A stretch of DNA of 64,000 nt from JABHIE01 sp964584805. GTDB lineage: Bacteria; Planctomycetota; UBA1135. The translations under genes and the position numbers were made by a program. Shown here one piece after another: positions 33,679 to 41,908 of this stretch (position 1 is the stretch's first letter; each line of letters opens with the position of its first letter). The notes under the pieces are model-generated. The model searched no databases. It saw only the letters and a list, made by a program, of their open reading frames with translations, and was not told the DNA's origin. The stretch lies in the NCBI GenBank assembly GCA_964584805.1, contig CAZPAY010000001.1, forward strand, positions 276,405 through 340,404, read 5' to 3'.

Positions 33679-35663
33679 TGGCCGCCGCGTTTCTGGCCGC
33701 GCTTGCTTTTTTATTGCCCCTATGGGGTGGGTCGCCGCACACGCTTGATGACGCGCGTTTCGACAGCCTCTGGATGGCCGCCGCGGTGGCGCTTTCACTG
33801 CTTTTGGCTATAGCTCGGCGCGAAACTGTGCGCGTACCCAAGGGCGTTTGGTGGATTTTGGGTGGCTATGCTTGTGGCTTGATTGCGCTTTGGTTGCACG
33901 GGCAAAACCCTGCGCCTTTGAGTGCGGCTGCCTTTGCGCATTCGACTACTCAGGGTTTGCTTGACCGCGCACCGCTGGCCGGGGCCTTGGTCTTGCTCGC
34001 TTTGGTTGGATGCCTGCGTTCAGGAAAACAGCAAACCGTTTTGTTGAGCAGCTTGGCATTTGGCGTCACGGCTGCCGTTTGGTATGGCTTGGCGCAATCG
34101 CTGGGCTTCCGCCCAGATGTGTTTGGCCCAGAGGATTACGCACCACCCGTTTTGCCATTCCCGGGCACGAATCATGCCGCGACGGTGTTGTCGCCGGTTT
34201 TGATTGCGGCGCTAGCTTGGCTAAGCCACCGTGATTTTGACAAAAAAACAACGCGCTGGATTTGGCTGATATTCCTTTTGCCTACGGCTTTCCATCTTGG
34301 GCAACTTGGTGTTTTGGCGGCGCGTATTTCTTTGCCTTTGGGGTTGTTGTGGTTGATTTGGCAAGTGAGCGATAAGCGCAAATCACTTATGCTCGCGAGT
34401 GCTGCGTTAATCACAGCCATGGCTCTTGGCGAAGGCGCTTTGTCGTGGCGTATGAGCAACTTTGAGTCGAGCGCCTCGAGCACAGCTAGGCACTCAAGCG
34501 AGGCCTTACGCCCCGAAGCCTCCACGATTCTGGGTCGCATCGACATGGCGGAAGCCACCCTCACCCACAGCCTTGAAAAACCGCTCGGTATTGGCCTTGG
34601 GCGATTTGAGGTCGACTACCCCTCGTGGCGCGGTGACTACGAGGCATGGACTTCATCTGGTTTTTGGAACAGCCCGACTTTTGGCCGCCCGAAAACGCCG
34701 CATAATGAAATCGTCTTGGCGATTGCCGAAAACGGTTTCCTCGGCGCTCTGTTTCTGGGTGTTGGCCTTGTGCTGCTGCTCCGCGACAAGCGCCGCTCTC
34801 GCTGGGCGACACCCGCATTACTTGCACTCGGTGTGCATGCTTTTGCGCACGCGCCTTTGAGCGACCATTCTTCTGCTTTGATGCTGTTTGCCATTTTGCT
34901 GGGTTTGCGCACAGAACCCACAAACGCAAGCGCATCGACTTTATTGCCCAAACTCACTCTCGCGACACTTTGCCTCACCGCACTCATCCCCGCTTGGTCG
35001 CAAACGCGCGGTGAGTGGTTTCTATCTCAACGGTTTGCCGCCATCGACATCGATTCAAGCGGCGCCGCAACTCTCGACCCGCAAGTCTCGGTGGATTTAC
35101 TTGGGCGTGCTGCGGAAACGCGGCCCGGCAACCCACTCACCTGGGCGCTCATGGCGACCGACTTCCGCGAAACGGGGCAGCACGAAACAGCCGCGCGGCT
35201 CTGGGAAAATACGCTGTTGCGCAACCCCTACAGCATGGCTGCCCGGCTCGGTGCCTTCCGCGCCTATCTTTCGCTCAAACAAGAGACGGCCGCATTGCTT
35301 CACCTCGAAGCCGCCGAGTTGCTCGAGCCGCGCTTCCGCCTGGTGCGCGATTACCGCACGCAATGGCTACATGGCCGCGCGAGTGATTTGCTAACGCGCA
35401 ACCCTCCCCTTTTTGAGGAAGGCCTCCTTTTCCGCGCCATGGCTCATGCCCGCGAAAGTGATTTCGATAGCGCTCGTGAAACACTCAAAACCCTCAGCCC
35501 ATTCGCCGAAGGCCACCGCGCCGTGATTGAGCGCGTCCGCCTCGATGCGGATCTCGATGAGGCTTTGATGCGCACGCTGGTGCTCAAAATGAAACCAGGC
35601 TGGGCGCCATTACTGGGCCCAGCCTGGTTGGGTTATCGCGGGTTTGAACCTGCGATGGATTAG
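33678..35663 (+). CDS. O-antigen ligase-like polytopic protein with C-terminal TPR-like region
   Basis: A 661-residue membrane protein. Residues 1-430 hold about eleven hydrophobic helices, with a periplasmic loop containing KPLGIGLGRFEVDYPSW and PHNEIVLAIAENGFLG, typical of the Wzy_C/O-antigen ligase family. Residues about 450-650 are helical and repeat-like (GRAAETRPGNPLTWALM, ALLHLEAAELLEPRFR), as in TPR tails. It probably polymerises or ligates a surface polysaccharide. Glycosyltransferases are not adjacent; it overlaps ftsY by one base, possibly by operon chance. Confidence 0.82.
   Translation: MAAAFLAALAFLLPLWGGSPHTLDDARFDSLWMAAAVALSLLLAIARRETVRVPKGVWWILGGYACGLIALWLHGQNPAPLSAAAFAHSTTQGLLDRAPLAGALVLLALVGCLRSGKQQTVLLSSLAFGVTAAVWYGLAQSLGFRPDVFGPEDYAPPVLPFPGTNHAATVLSPVLIAALAWLSHRDFDKKTTRWIWLIFLLPTAFHLGQLGVLAARISLPLGLLWLIWQVSDKRKSLMLASAALITAMALGEGALSWRMSNFESSASSTARHSSEALRPEASTILGRIDMAEATLTHSLEKPLGIGLGRFEVDYPSWRGDYEAWTSSGFWNSPTFGRPKTPHNEIVLAIAENGFLGALFLGVGLVLLLRDKRRSRWATPALLALGVHAFAHAPLSDHSSALMLFAILLGLRTEPTNASASTLLPKLTLATLCLTALIPAWSQTRGEWFLSQRFAAIDIDSSGAATLDPQVSVDLLGRAAETRPGNPLTWALMATDFRETGQHETAARLWENTLLRNPYSMAARLGAFRAYLSLKQETAALLHLEAAELLEPRFRLVRDYRTQWLHGRASDLLTRNPPLFEEGLLFRAMAHARESDFDSARETLKTLSPFAEGHRAVIERVRLDADLDEALMRTLVLKMKPGWAPLLGPAWLGYRGFEPAMD
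35593..35629. repeat. Perfect 13-base inverted repeat in the ligase gene end
   Basis: AACCAGGCTGGGC at 35593-35605 and its exact complement at 35617-35629, with an 11-base loop. It lies about 35 bases before the stop, between two convergent genes. No T-run follows on either strand, so it is not a standard intrinsic terminator, but it would form a strong mRNA hairpin. Confidence 0.75.
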
Positions 35664-35666
35664 CGC

Positions 35667-37448
35667 CTAAAGCCCGGCTTCCTCGCCCGACTCTTCAAAG
35701 ATGACTTTTGTCAATTCGTAACTCTTTGCCAAGCCGGTAAAGCTCAACTGCTCAAGCTGGAAGTTGCGCTGCAATTCAGATGTCGCCATTTGGCGTGCGC
35801 GGTCAAGCTCACCTGGCCACATGCCCTCGGCATCTGCCTCACGGCGTTCGGCCAAACGGGCTACGACATAAGTCTCACCCATGCCTTGCTCAAGGGGACC
35901 GATGACTTGCCCATCAAGGGTCTCATCGAGTTGGCGACCGAGCATCGAGCGCAGCCATGGGCCACGGTTGTCATCTTTGGACCAAACGGGATCAACCGTT
36001 GGGCGAACCTCGCGCGAAATCCAATCTTGGCTTTGCAGCTCAATGCCCTCGGCAACAAATGCCGCAGCATCAACCACGGCAGGGTCGCCTTCGACAGCGT
36101 CATCGCCTTTAGGCAAAGCAGCCACGAAAGCCTCTGCAGCCTCGCGGGCCATCTCAACTTGGCGGCGCTCGCGCCAGTAATCAACAACCGAATCATGCAC
36201 CTCAGCCAATTCTGGCATGGCACGGTCAAGTTGCTCGGTTGGGCGAGCGACAATCGCCATGCCGTCGCTGAGCAAAATGACATTCGCCATCCAGGAGCCG
36301 GTCTCGGTCTGGAACAACTGTGCCAGCTCAGGTGTGCCGATGCGGTCAAGATCAGCCAAAGCCGCGCGGCCAACGGGGCTAGCCTCGACAATGTATTCGA
36401 CGCCACGCTCGGCGGCGTAAACCGATAAGTCAGCGACATCACGCGCGCCATCAAGCATGGCCTGGGCAGCGCGCTGCAACTGGAAATCGCGCATCAAACG
36501 CTCACCGACCTCTTCGCGGGTCAGGACGATACCGTTTTCAGGGGTGCGCTCATCAGCCGGACGCTGGTAGAGCGAATAACGACGGAAGTCATAGAAGCCC
36601 TGCAAAGCTTCGTCTTCTGGGGCGGTTGTGTCCGCCCAGCCCTTAACGACCTCGCTCTGCAATGCCTCAGCAGAAAGCACCAAAGCTTCAAACGCAATGG
36701 CCTCTTCGTTTTCGAGCGTACGCTTTTGAGCAAGCGTCAAATCACTCTCAAAGAATGCGGCAAGTGCCTCATCATCGGGCGTTTCGAGCGCGGCGACATC
36801 GGTGAAATCTTCAGCCGACCAGACCATGTAGTCGTAGCGCATTTCCGAATAACGCTTGGACCAGTTCGCCAAAACATCATCATGGGTCGGCACTGCACCC
36901 GAAGCTAGCATGGTGCCTAACTTTTGGATACGCATCAACTCGCGCAACAAACCCTCTAAATCAAGTGCGCGGGAAAAGCCCATGCGCTGATAAAAGGTTT
37001 GATAATCTTGCTGAGTCTGGCTCAGAATCATCTGCAGAAAACTGCTCAATTCCTCGTCAACGACTTCAATTTCAAAAGCATCGGCCAACTTAACCAAAGC
37101 GGCATAAGCCAAAATGCTCTCGGTGTCTTCTTCTGGGCCACGCGCGCCGAAAAAGCGGGCTTCCCAAGTTAGACTGCGACGAGCGGCTTGGTAGTCGGTG
37201 ATCGTAATGTCAGCGGCGGAACCATCAGGCAAGACCATCGTGGCTTGCACGGGCGGGCCGCCCGAGAACAGATTGCCAAACATTTGGGTCATCGAAGGGG
37301 TGACTGAGAAAATCAACAGGCAAAAAATTGCCACGAAAATCAGGCCCCAACGCTTCAGGGCCGACATCGGCTCAGCGTGTGAAAGTTGCTCGGCGGCCGT
37401 TTCTAAGTGGCCTTCGTGCTTGGAATGATGCTGCTTTTTCTTGCTCAT
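35667..37448 (-). CDS. PpiD/SurA-like membrane-anchored periplasmic chaperone candidate
   Basis: A 593-residue protein with a His-rich cytoplasmic start (MSKKKQHHSKHEGH), one membrane helix (about residues 34-52) and a long, charged helical periplasmic part. SurA-N-like features such as a helical region with FYQRMGFSRALDLEGLLRE and repeated acidic segments suggest a PpiD-like folding factor. I cannot see a convincing parvulin active-site domain, so it may be a chaperone only. It is 36 bases after scpB and may end the pseudopilin operon. Confidence 0.6.
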   Translation of the reverse strand: MSKKKQHHSKHEGHLETAAEQLSHAEPMSALKRWGLIFVAIFCLLIFSVTPSMTQMFGNLFSGGPPVQATMVLPDGSAADITITDYQAARRSLTWEARFFGARGPEEDTESILAYAALVKLADAFEIEVVDEELSSFLQMILSQTQQDYQTFYQRMGFSRALDLEGLLRELMRIQKLGTMLASGAVPTHDDVLANWSKRYSEMRYDYMVWSAEDFTDVAALETPDDEALAAFFESDLTLAQKRTLENEEAIAFEALVLSAEALQSEVVKGWADTTAPEDEALQGFYDFRRYSLYQRPADERTPENGIVLTREEVGERLMRDFQLQRAAQAMLDGARDVADLSVYAAERGVEYIVEASPVGRAALADLDRIGTPELAQLFQTETGSWMANVILLSDGMAIVARPTEQLDRAMPELAEVHDSVVDYWRERRQVEMAREAAEAFVAALPKGDDAVEGDPAVVDAAAFVAEGIELQSQDWISREVRPTVDPVWSKDDNRGPWLRSMLGRQLDETLDGQVIGPLEQGMGETYVVARLAERREADAEGMWPGELDRARQMATSELQRNFQLEQLSFTGLAKSYELTKVIFEESGEEAGL

Positions 37449-37484
37449 CTAAATGGGTTTCGACAAAATCGAGGGTCGAAGATT

Positions 37485-38249
37485 CTACTCGCTTTCAACC
37501 TCTGGCGCAGGCTCAGAAGTCAAGGATTCTTCGGATGGCACCTCAGCGGCGCTTTCAGTCGAATCAGGCTCGTGTGTGGTTGCGGGCTCAAGGGGCCCCT
37601 CAGTGGCTTCTGCCACGGGCTCGGCCTCAGCTGGGGCCGACAAGCGCCCCGCTTCAGGCAAATCTTTCAAGTCTTTCAGACCAAAGCGGTCCAGGAACTC
37701 GCGGGTTGTGCCATACAAAAACGGTCGGCCAGGCAACTCCGCGCGGCCAAGAATGCGAATCACGCGCAAGTCAAGCAAATGCCGCAAGTGCGGGCCTGAT
37801 TTCACGCCACGAATTGCGTCAATGTCAGCTTTGAGAATCGGCTGGCGATAGGCCACCAAGGCCAAAACCTCTAGTGCGGCAGGGCCCAACTTGTCGGCGT
37901 GCACTTTTTTCCGCACGGATGACAAATCTTCAGCGACCTCTTCATTGGTCAAAATACGGAAAGCCTTGCCGACGCGCTGCACCAGCAGAGGCAAATCGCG
38001 CTCGGCCATCCAGGTCTCAAGAGCCTCAATATGCTGTCGCGGCGACAGTTGCTCAACAGGCTCTTCCCCTTCTGGCACAGTTACATACAAGACTTCGCGG
38101 ATGCGGTCTTGCGAAACGGGCTCGGGCGACGAAAAAAGCAGCGCAAACAACAAGCGCAGCTTTTCGTGGGGAACCGTGAGGTCAGTTGGGGCGGTTGGGG
38201 ACAAAGGGAGACGATAGGGCTGAAATCCCGGGCAAATTGCCGCGCGCAT
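37485..38249 (-). CDS. scpB: Segregation and condensation protein B
   Basis: A winged-helix partner of ScpA and SMC in chromosome segregation. Conserved stretches are LRLLFALLFSSPEPVS, DKLGPAALEVLALVAYRQP, ILKADIDAIRGV and GRPFLYGTTREFLDRFGL. A Pro/Glu/Ala-rich tail of about 60 residues follows. The start is uncertain: ATG at 38249 overlaps the previous gene by 68 bases, while TTG at 38204 would be closer to the usual family start; neither has a good ribosome site. No scpA is in the window. Confidence 0.88.
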   Translation of the reverse strand: MRAAICPGFQPYRLPLSPTAPTDLTVPHEKLRLLFALLFSSPEPVSQDRIREVLYVTVPEGEEPVEQLSPRQHIEALETWMAERDLPLLVQRVGKAFRILTNEEVAEDLSSVRKKVHADKLGPAALEVLALVAYRQPILKADIDAIRGVKSGPHLRHLLDLRVIRILGRAELPGRPFLYGTTREFLDRFGLKDLKDLPEAGRLSAPAEAEPVAEATEGPLEPATTHEPDSTESAAEVPSEESLTSEPAPEVESE

Positions 38250-39090
38250 TGTAGCGGCGTGACATCTCTTCAAACCAGGCTCGAGCTTCAAGAGCGCCAA
38301 TAGGTTGAGAATCGAGCTCATCGAAAAGAACTTGCCGCGGGGGCAAATCACTTTGTGGCTCAAAAAGTTCACTCACACGGACGACATGCCACGCGGCATC
38401 GCCGTCAAAATGAAAAGGGCCGAGCACATCGTGAACATTCGCTGTCTCCAGCCACTCGCCCAACGGCTGCGGCAAATTACGCGACATCGGTGAAAAGCTG
38501 CCATCGGGCATCTGCCCAACATCCAAGCTCTCGCCTGCCAACTCGCGCGGGTTCACGCCAGAAGCCAATTCCGTCGCCCACGCCTTTGCCTGCGCTTCAT
38601 CGCGCGTCACCCAAACATGCAAACGCACGCGGCCACTCAACCACGCATTCGCTCGAAGCACCATTTGATAGAGCAACTGATTGTGGAGCCGCTCTTTCAT
38701 AGCCGCACGGACACTCGGCCAGGGCTGCTCATAAATGGACCGAGCCCAATCCTCTTTCGAAACCGCCCCCAAGCCATCCTCGATCGCTGCGATGTTGCCG
38801 GCTAAACGGCTTTCTAGGATGGTGCTCGGTAGCAATAGGTCAAGGCGTTTGGCTTCGAGTCGAGCGAACTCAGCTCGTTGAATCGACCGCACCAGCTCGC
38901 GGCTCTGGCGAGGAAACGAAAAAGCGGCCTCTGCAGCAAAAGCGCGTGCATCGAGCGGGGCATGCTCGATTTGGATCGAATGCAAAGCACTTGGGGCATC
39001 GACCCAAACGACGGGTTGGGTGGAACGCATGGCTTCCCCCGCACACGACAGCAAGGCCAGAGCAAACAAAGCTAAGCTGCGCATCAGCAT
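38182..39090 (-). CDS. Exported parvulin-like protein
   Basis: A 302-residue protein with a signal peptide (MLMRSLALFALALLSCAG, possibly a lipoprotein). The middle is helical; residues about 150-250 resemble a degenerate PpiC domain (RVRLHVWVTRDEAQAKAWA, then VLGPFHFDGDAAWHVVRV). I therefore call it a periplasmic foldase-like protein with modest confidence. It abuts the zinc-finger gene upstream with no gap, so it belongs to the pseudopilin operon and may help fold the large exported subunits. Confidence 0.6.
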   Translation of the reverse strand: MLMRSLALFALALLSCAGEAMRSTQPVVWVDAPSALHSIQIEHAPLDARAFAAEAAFSFPRQSRELVRSIQRAEFARLEAKRLDLLLPSTILESRLAGNIAAIEDGLGAVSKEDWARSIYEQPWPSVRAAMKERLHNQLLYQMVLRANAWLSGRVRLHVWVTRDEAQAKAWATELASGVNPRELAGESLDVGQMPDGSFSPMSRNLPQPLGEWLETANVHDVLGPFHFDGDAAWHVVRVSELFEPQSDLPPRQVLFDELDSQPIGALEARAWFEEMSRRYNARGNLPGISALSSPFVPNRPN

Positions 39091-40560
39091 TTATTGAAAG
39101 GAAACTTTGCGGCGCACTCCAATCCCCTGGCAGGTGGAGCATTTGTATTTCTTTTCTTTGCCTCCGCCGGCGCCGACTTCAAGCACCTTAAGAACCCCCG
39201 CCCCCGCGCAAGTGTCGCAGGCACCGAAAGTCGCGGTGCGCAAGTTGTAATCACCACTAAACTCGCCGTAGTAAGCCAAAAGGAACTGGAAACGCTCGGT
39301 AACGGGGGCCTGGCGCCACCAGTCATCAGGAGTAGCTTCAGCGGAGCCGCCGGCGGAATTTCGGCGAGCCCGGGCTTGGTTTTCAAGGAAGCGGCTCATG
39401 CGCTCTTCCATCTCTCGCTGCTGAGGCGTTTTACCGTCGTCTTCGTTCTCTTCGTCGCCAAGACCAGCCCGTGCGCGATCTTCCCCAAGAATCCATGTAC
39501 CGTCTCCGTAGCCTGCCGAATGTGGTTTGGCTCGATACTCGAAACGATTACTCCAGAGGGCATCGATGTCTTCGACGGTCATGTCTGCCTTCATCCCTTT
39601 CAGCTCGTCCAACAATCGCATGCGAACCAAAAGCGGGGCCTCACCTTCAACAAAAGACATCAAACTCTCCATAGAGGATTCTCGGTCAAGCGCTTTTCTT
39701 TTCAGAAGCGAAACGACTCGGTTAAACCAACTCTTAGCCAAATACCGACCAAGAGAAGTCGAACGGCTGCTCTCAAACTTGTCGGCCAAATCTGCAAACT
39801 CTAATGCCAAGGCAGGGTTGGGGAAATCTGTTTGAAAACGATGCATCGCTTCGGTGGCGACCTCGTAGTGCTCGCGATAAATTAAGTGTCGAATGTTTTC
39901 CAGCGCTTCAGCCTCAAGGCGGTTGGCCAAAGTCTTCGCGAGACGGACTTTCATCACATCAATACGACGCAAAAGAGGTGTGTCGCCAACGGCCATGCCC
40001 GCACTTTGCTCTAACACTTGCATGGCTTCATCAAGAGCAAACACCTGCTCAAGCTCTTGAGCAAATGCGAATAATGCCACGGAGTCACCCGAGTCAACGG
40101 TGCTCACACGCTCACTGAAAAACTGCTGTGGGGTGAGAACAGATGCGGCCTCGGCCTGAACCGTTTCGGGCGGCCCTGCAAGTCGAGTCAACGGGATTAG
40201 CGATGTATTGCCTCGCACCCGAAACTCAAGGTTCTTGTTGTCTTTCTGCAAGATGCGACCCACGAGCTCTACGCCATTAACAAGCAAAATACGGTCAGCC
40301 GAAACCATCGGCAAAACAGCCTCACTTTGATACCCAAAGTTCGTTTGGAGGCGCGTCATTTCTGTCGGGAATAAATCGCCCCAAGCAAGCTTAAAACGAC
40401 CACCATTTAACGCAGAGACAACGACGAGGCCATCTAAATCATGCTCAACGATTTCGCCGACCAAGACGCGGCCATCACGCAGGCAGACCACTTCGTCAAG
40501 ATAGGCGTCTTGGGGAAAAAGACCAGGTAGAAAGGAAAGAAGGAGAGTGATGAACATCAT
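39091..40560 (-). CDS. Exported protein with C-terminal DnaJ-type zinc finger
   Basis: A 489-residue protein I cannot assign to a family. It has a signal peptide (about 1-17, MMFITLLLSFLPGLF), a small beta repeat early on (DGRVLVGEIVEHDLDGLVV), a helical middle region (about 150-350) and an acidic linker. The C terminus has two CxxCxGxG units (CDTCAGAG and CSTCQGIG, residues about 451-480), the zinc-binding repeat of DnaJ. Finding this finger on an apparently exported protein is unusual. It overlaps gspI by 4 bases and is part of the operon. Confidence 0.75.
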   Translation of the reverse strand: MMFITLLLSFLPGLFPQDAYLDEVVCLRDGRVLVGEIVEHDLDGLVVVSALNGGRFKLAWGDLFPTEMTRLQTNFGYQSEAVLPMVSADRILLVNGVELVGRILQKDNKNLEFRVRGNTSLIPLTRLAGPPETVQAEAASVLTPQQFFSERVSTVDSGDSVALFAFAQELEQVFALDEAMQVLEQSAGMAVGDTPLLRRIDVMKVRLAKTLANRLEAEALENIRHLIYREHYEVATEAMHRFQTDFPNPALALEFADLADKFESSRSTSLGRYLAKSWFNRVVSLLKRKALDRESSMESLMSFVEGEAPLLVRMRLLDELKGMKADMTVEDIDALWSNRFEYRAKPHSAGYGDGTWILGEDRARAGLGDEENEDDGKTPQQREMEERMSRFLENQARARRNSAGGSAEATPDDWWRQAPVTERFQFLLAYYGEFSGDYNLRTATFGACDTCAGAGVLKVLEVGAGGGKEKKYKCSTCQGIGVRRKVSFQ

Positions 40561-40976
40561 GGCGAAAGCTCCGCAAGGCGGCGTGCGACGGGGATACGCC
40601 GCGGAAGAAGGAAGGTAATGCGTGTGACCACTCGGTCAGGTTGGCCGCGCCAAATGCGCAGTTCGGCTCGTTGAGCCTCTTGGAAATCATCGGCCGGCAA
40701 GACCATGAGATCGTAGGAATAAGCCTGCGCTCCTGGAACGGGCTCACCCAGAAATTCGCGCAAACCAATGAAAGCGCCAGAGGAATCCGTACGCCATGCG
40801 CGCTCTTTGAGAGATTCCACGAGTGGCTTGATGACGGGAGCCAGCTCTGCATGTGCGCGAGCCGAGCGCTCCATGCCACCGCCAAACTGAAACATCCCGA
40901 GAATCGCAGTAATGCCTGTGATGAAGATGGCCATCGCAAGCATGACCTCAATTAAAGTAAAGCCCTGGCGTTTCAC
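40557..40976 (-). CDS. gspI: Type II secretion-like minor pseudopilin I
   Basis: A 139-residue prepilin with the class III signal KRQGFTLIEVMLAMAIF. The start is set at a GTG (40976-40974): it gives the 4-base GTGA overlap seen throughout the operon and has GGAGG 8 bases upstream, while the upstream ATG at 41012 would overlap gspJ by 40 bases. The leader is then very short (MKRQG). Processing by a prepilin peptidase at Gly is expected. The I assignment rests on size and order next to J and K. Confidence 0.78.
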   Translation of the reverse strand: MKRQGFTLIEVMLAMAIFITGITAILGMFQFGGGMERSARAHAELAPVIKPLVESLKERAWRTDSSGAFIGLREFLGEPVPGAQAYSYDLMVLPADDFQEAQRAELRIWRGQPDRVVTRITFLLPRRIPVARRLAELSP

Positions 40977-41908
40977 TTGAGAAGCCTCCGACCTTGAGAC
41001 GGTAAATTCCATTGACCCTGGAAAGAGTCAGGCATCCAAACGACCGCACCTCGGTCGTGGGCGGCTGCACGAGTCTGTCGAACGCCACGATCTGTCGAAC
41101 GGAATTTGGGCCATTGCCCAGAAATGCGTAGCCATTCGCCATCGATCAAGACGTGGTCTAATGCATGCATAGGTGCCTTGCCGCGCAACACCAAAGGTGA
41201 AGCAGAAGCGGAGACGGCATCATCGAGGCGGTGCGGCTTTCGACGCGTCGCGGCATCAACACGCTCTAGATTCAAAGCCACCCATTGTGGGAAATCGACT
41301 TGCTGACGGGCGGCAATAAAAGCCTGCTTTGAGACATTCCCGGACAAGCCCTGAGTCGAAAAATCTGCCCAGGCCACGCTATCCAAAACAGTGAGCCCCG
41401 CCCCACCACGGACCAGGGATGAGAAGTAATTGTCATCTTGAAAACTCGCGGATGCGTCGAGAATATCCTCGGCCTGACTCAAGCGAACGAGTCGTAACAA
41501 ACTGCCATAATCCGGGCTCTCTGGAATAACGACCCAAGCCAACTCAACAGCACCACGCAGCTGTGATTGATCAAAATTAAGAGCCTCGCCGCGTGCCAAA
41601 AAGCGCAAACGCGGAAGCATCAGCGCAGGGTGATCTTCGTTAGCTGGGCGGGCTTCGTAATCATCAAGGATGAACCAACCGCGCCGCCCAAGGTGAACCG
41701 CATTTAGGTCAGAAGCAAAACGCGCGGCCGTCGCGGCCCAAACCAAATCACCGCGCCCTCGGCGCTCTCCTGCCTGCCAAATGCCCAAAACTGACGAAAT
41801 CGTCTGAGTCAGAAAAACGGACATCAAAGCAAACAGGCCTAAAGCGAGGATGACCTCAATCAGAGTCATGCCCCTGTTTTGCTTCGTAGAGAGGCTAGTG
41901 CAAATCAT
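40973..41908 (-). CDS. gspJ: Type II secretion-like minor pseudopilin J, enlarged
   Basis: A 311-residue prepilin with NRGMTLIEVILALGLFALM; cleavage before MTLIE. Typical GspJ is about 200 residues. The C-terminal part (about 240-292) contains VLIDGEWLRISG, then DRGVRQTRAAAHDRGAVVW, the same beta module found in the giant GspK next to it. It overlaps gspK and gspI by 4 bases. Likely part of the pseudopilus tip. Confidence 0.78.
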   Translation of the reverse strand: MICTSLSTKQNRGMTLIEVILALGLFALMSVFLTQTISSVLGIWQAGERRGRGDLVWAATAARFASDLNAVHLGRRGWFILDDYEARPANEDHPALMLPRLRFLARGEALNFDQSQLRGAVELAWVVIPESPDYGSLLRLVRLSQAEDILDASASFQDDNYFSSLVRGGAGLTVLDSVAWADFSTQGLSGNVSKQAFIAARQQVDFPQWVALNLERVDAATRRKPHRLDDAVSASASPLVLRGKAPMHALDHVLIDGEWLRISGQWPKFRSTDRGVRQTRAAAHDRGAVVWMPDSFQGQWNLPSQGRRLLK

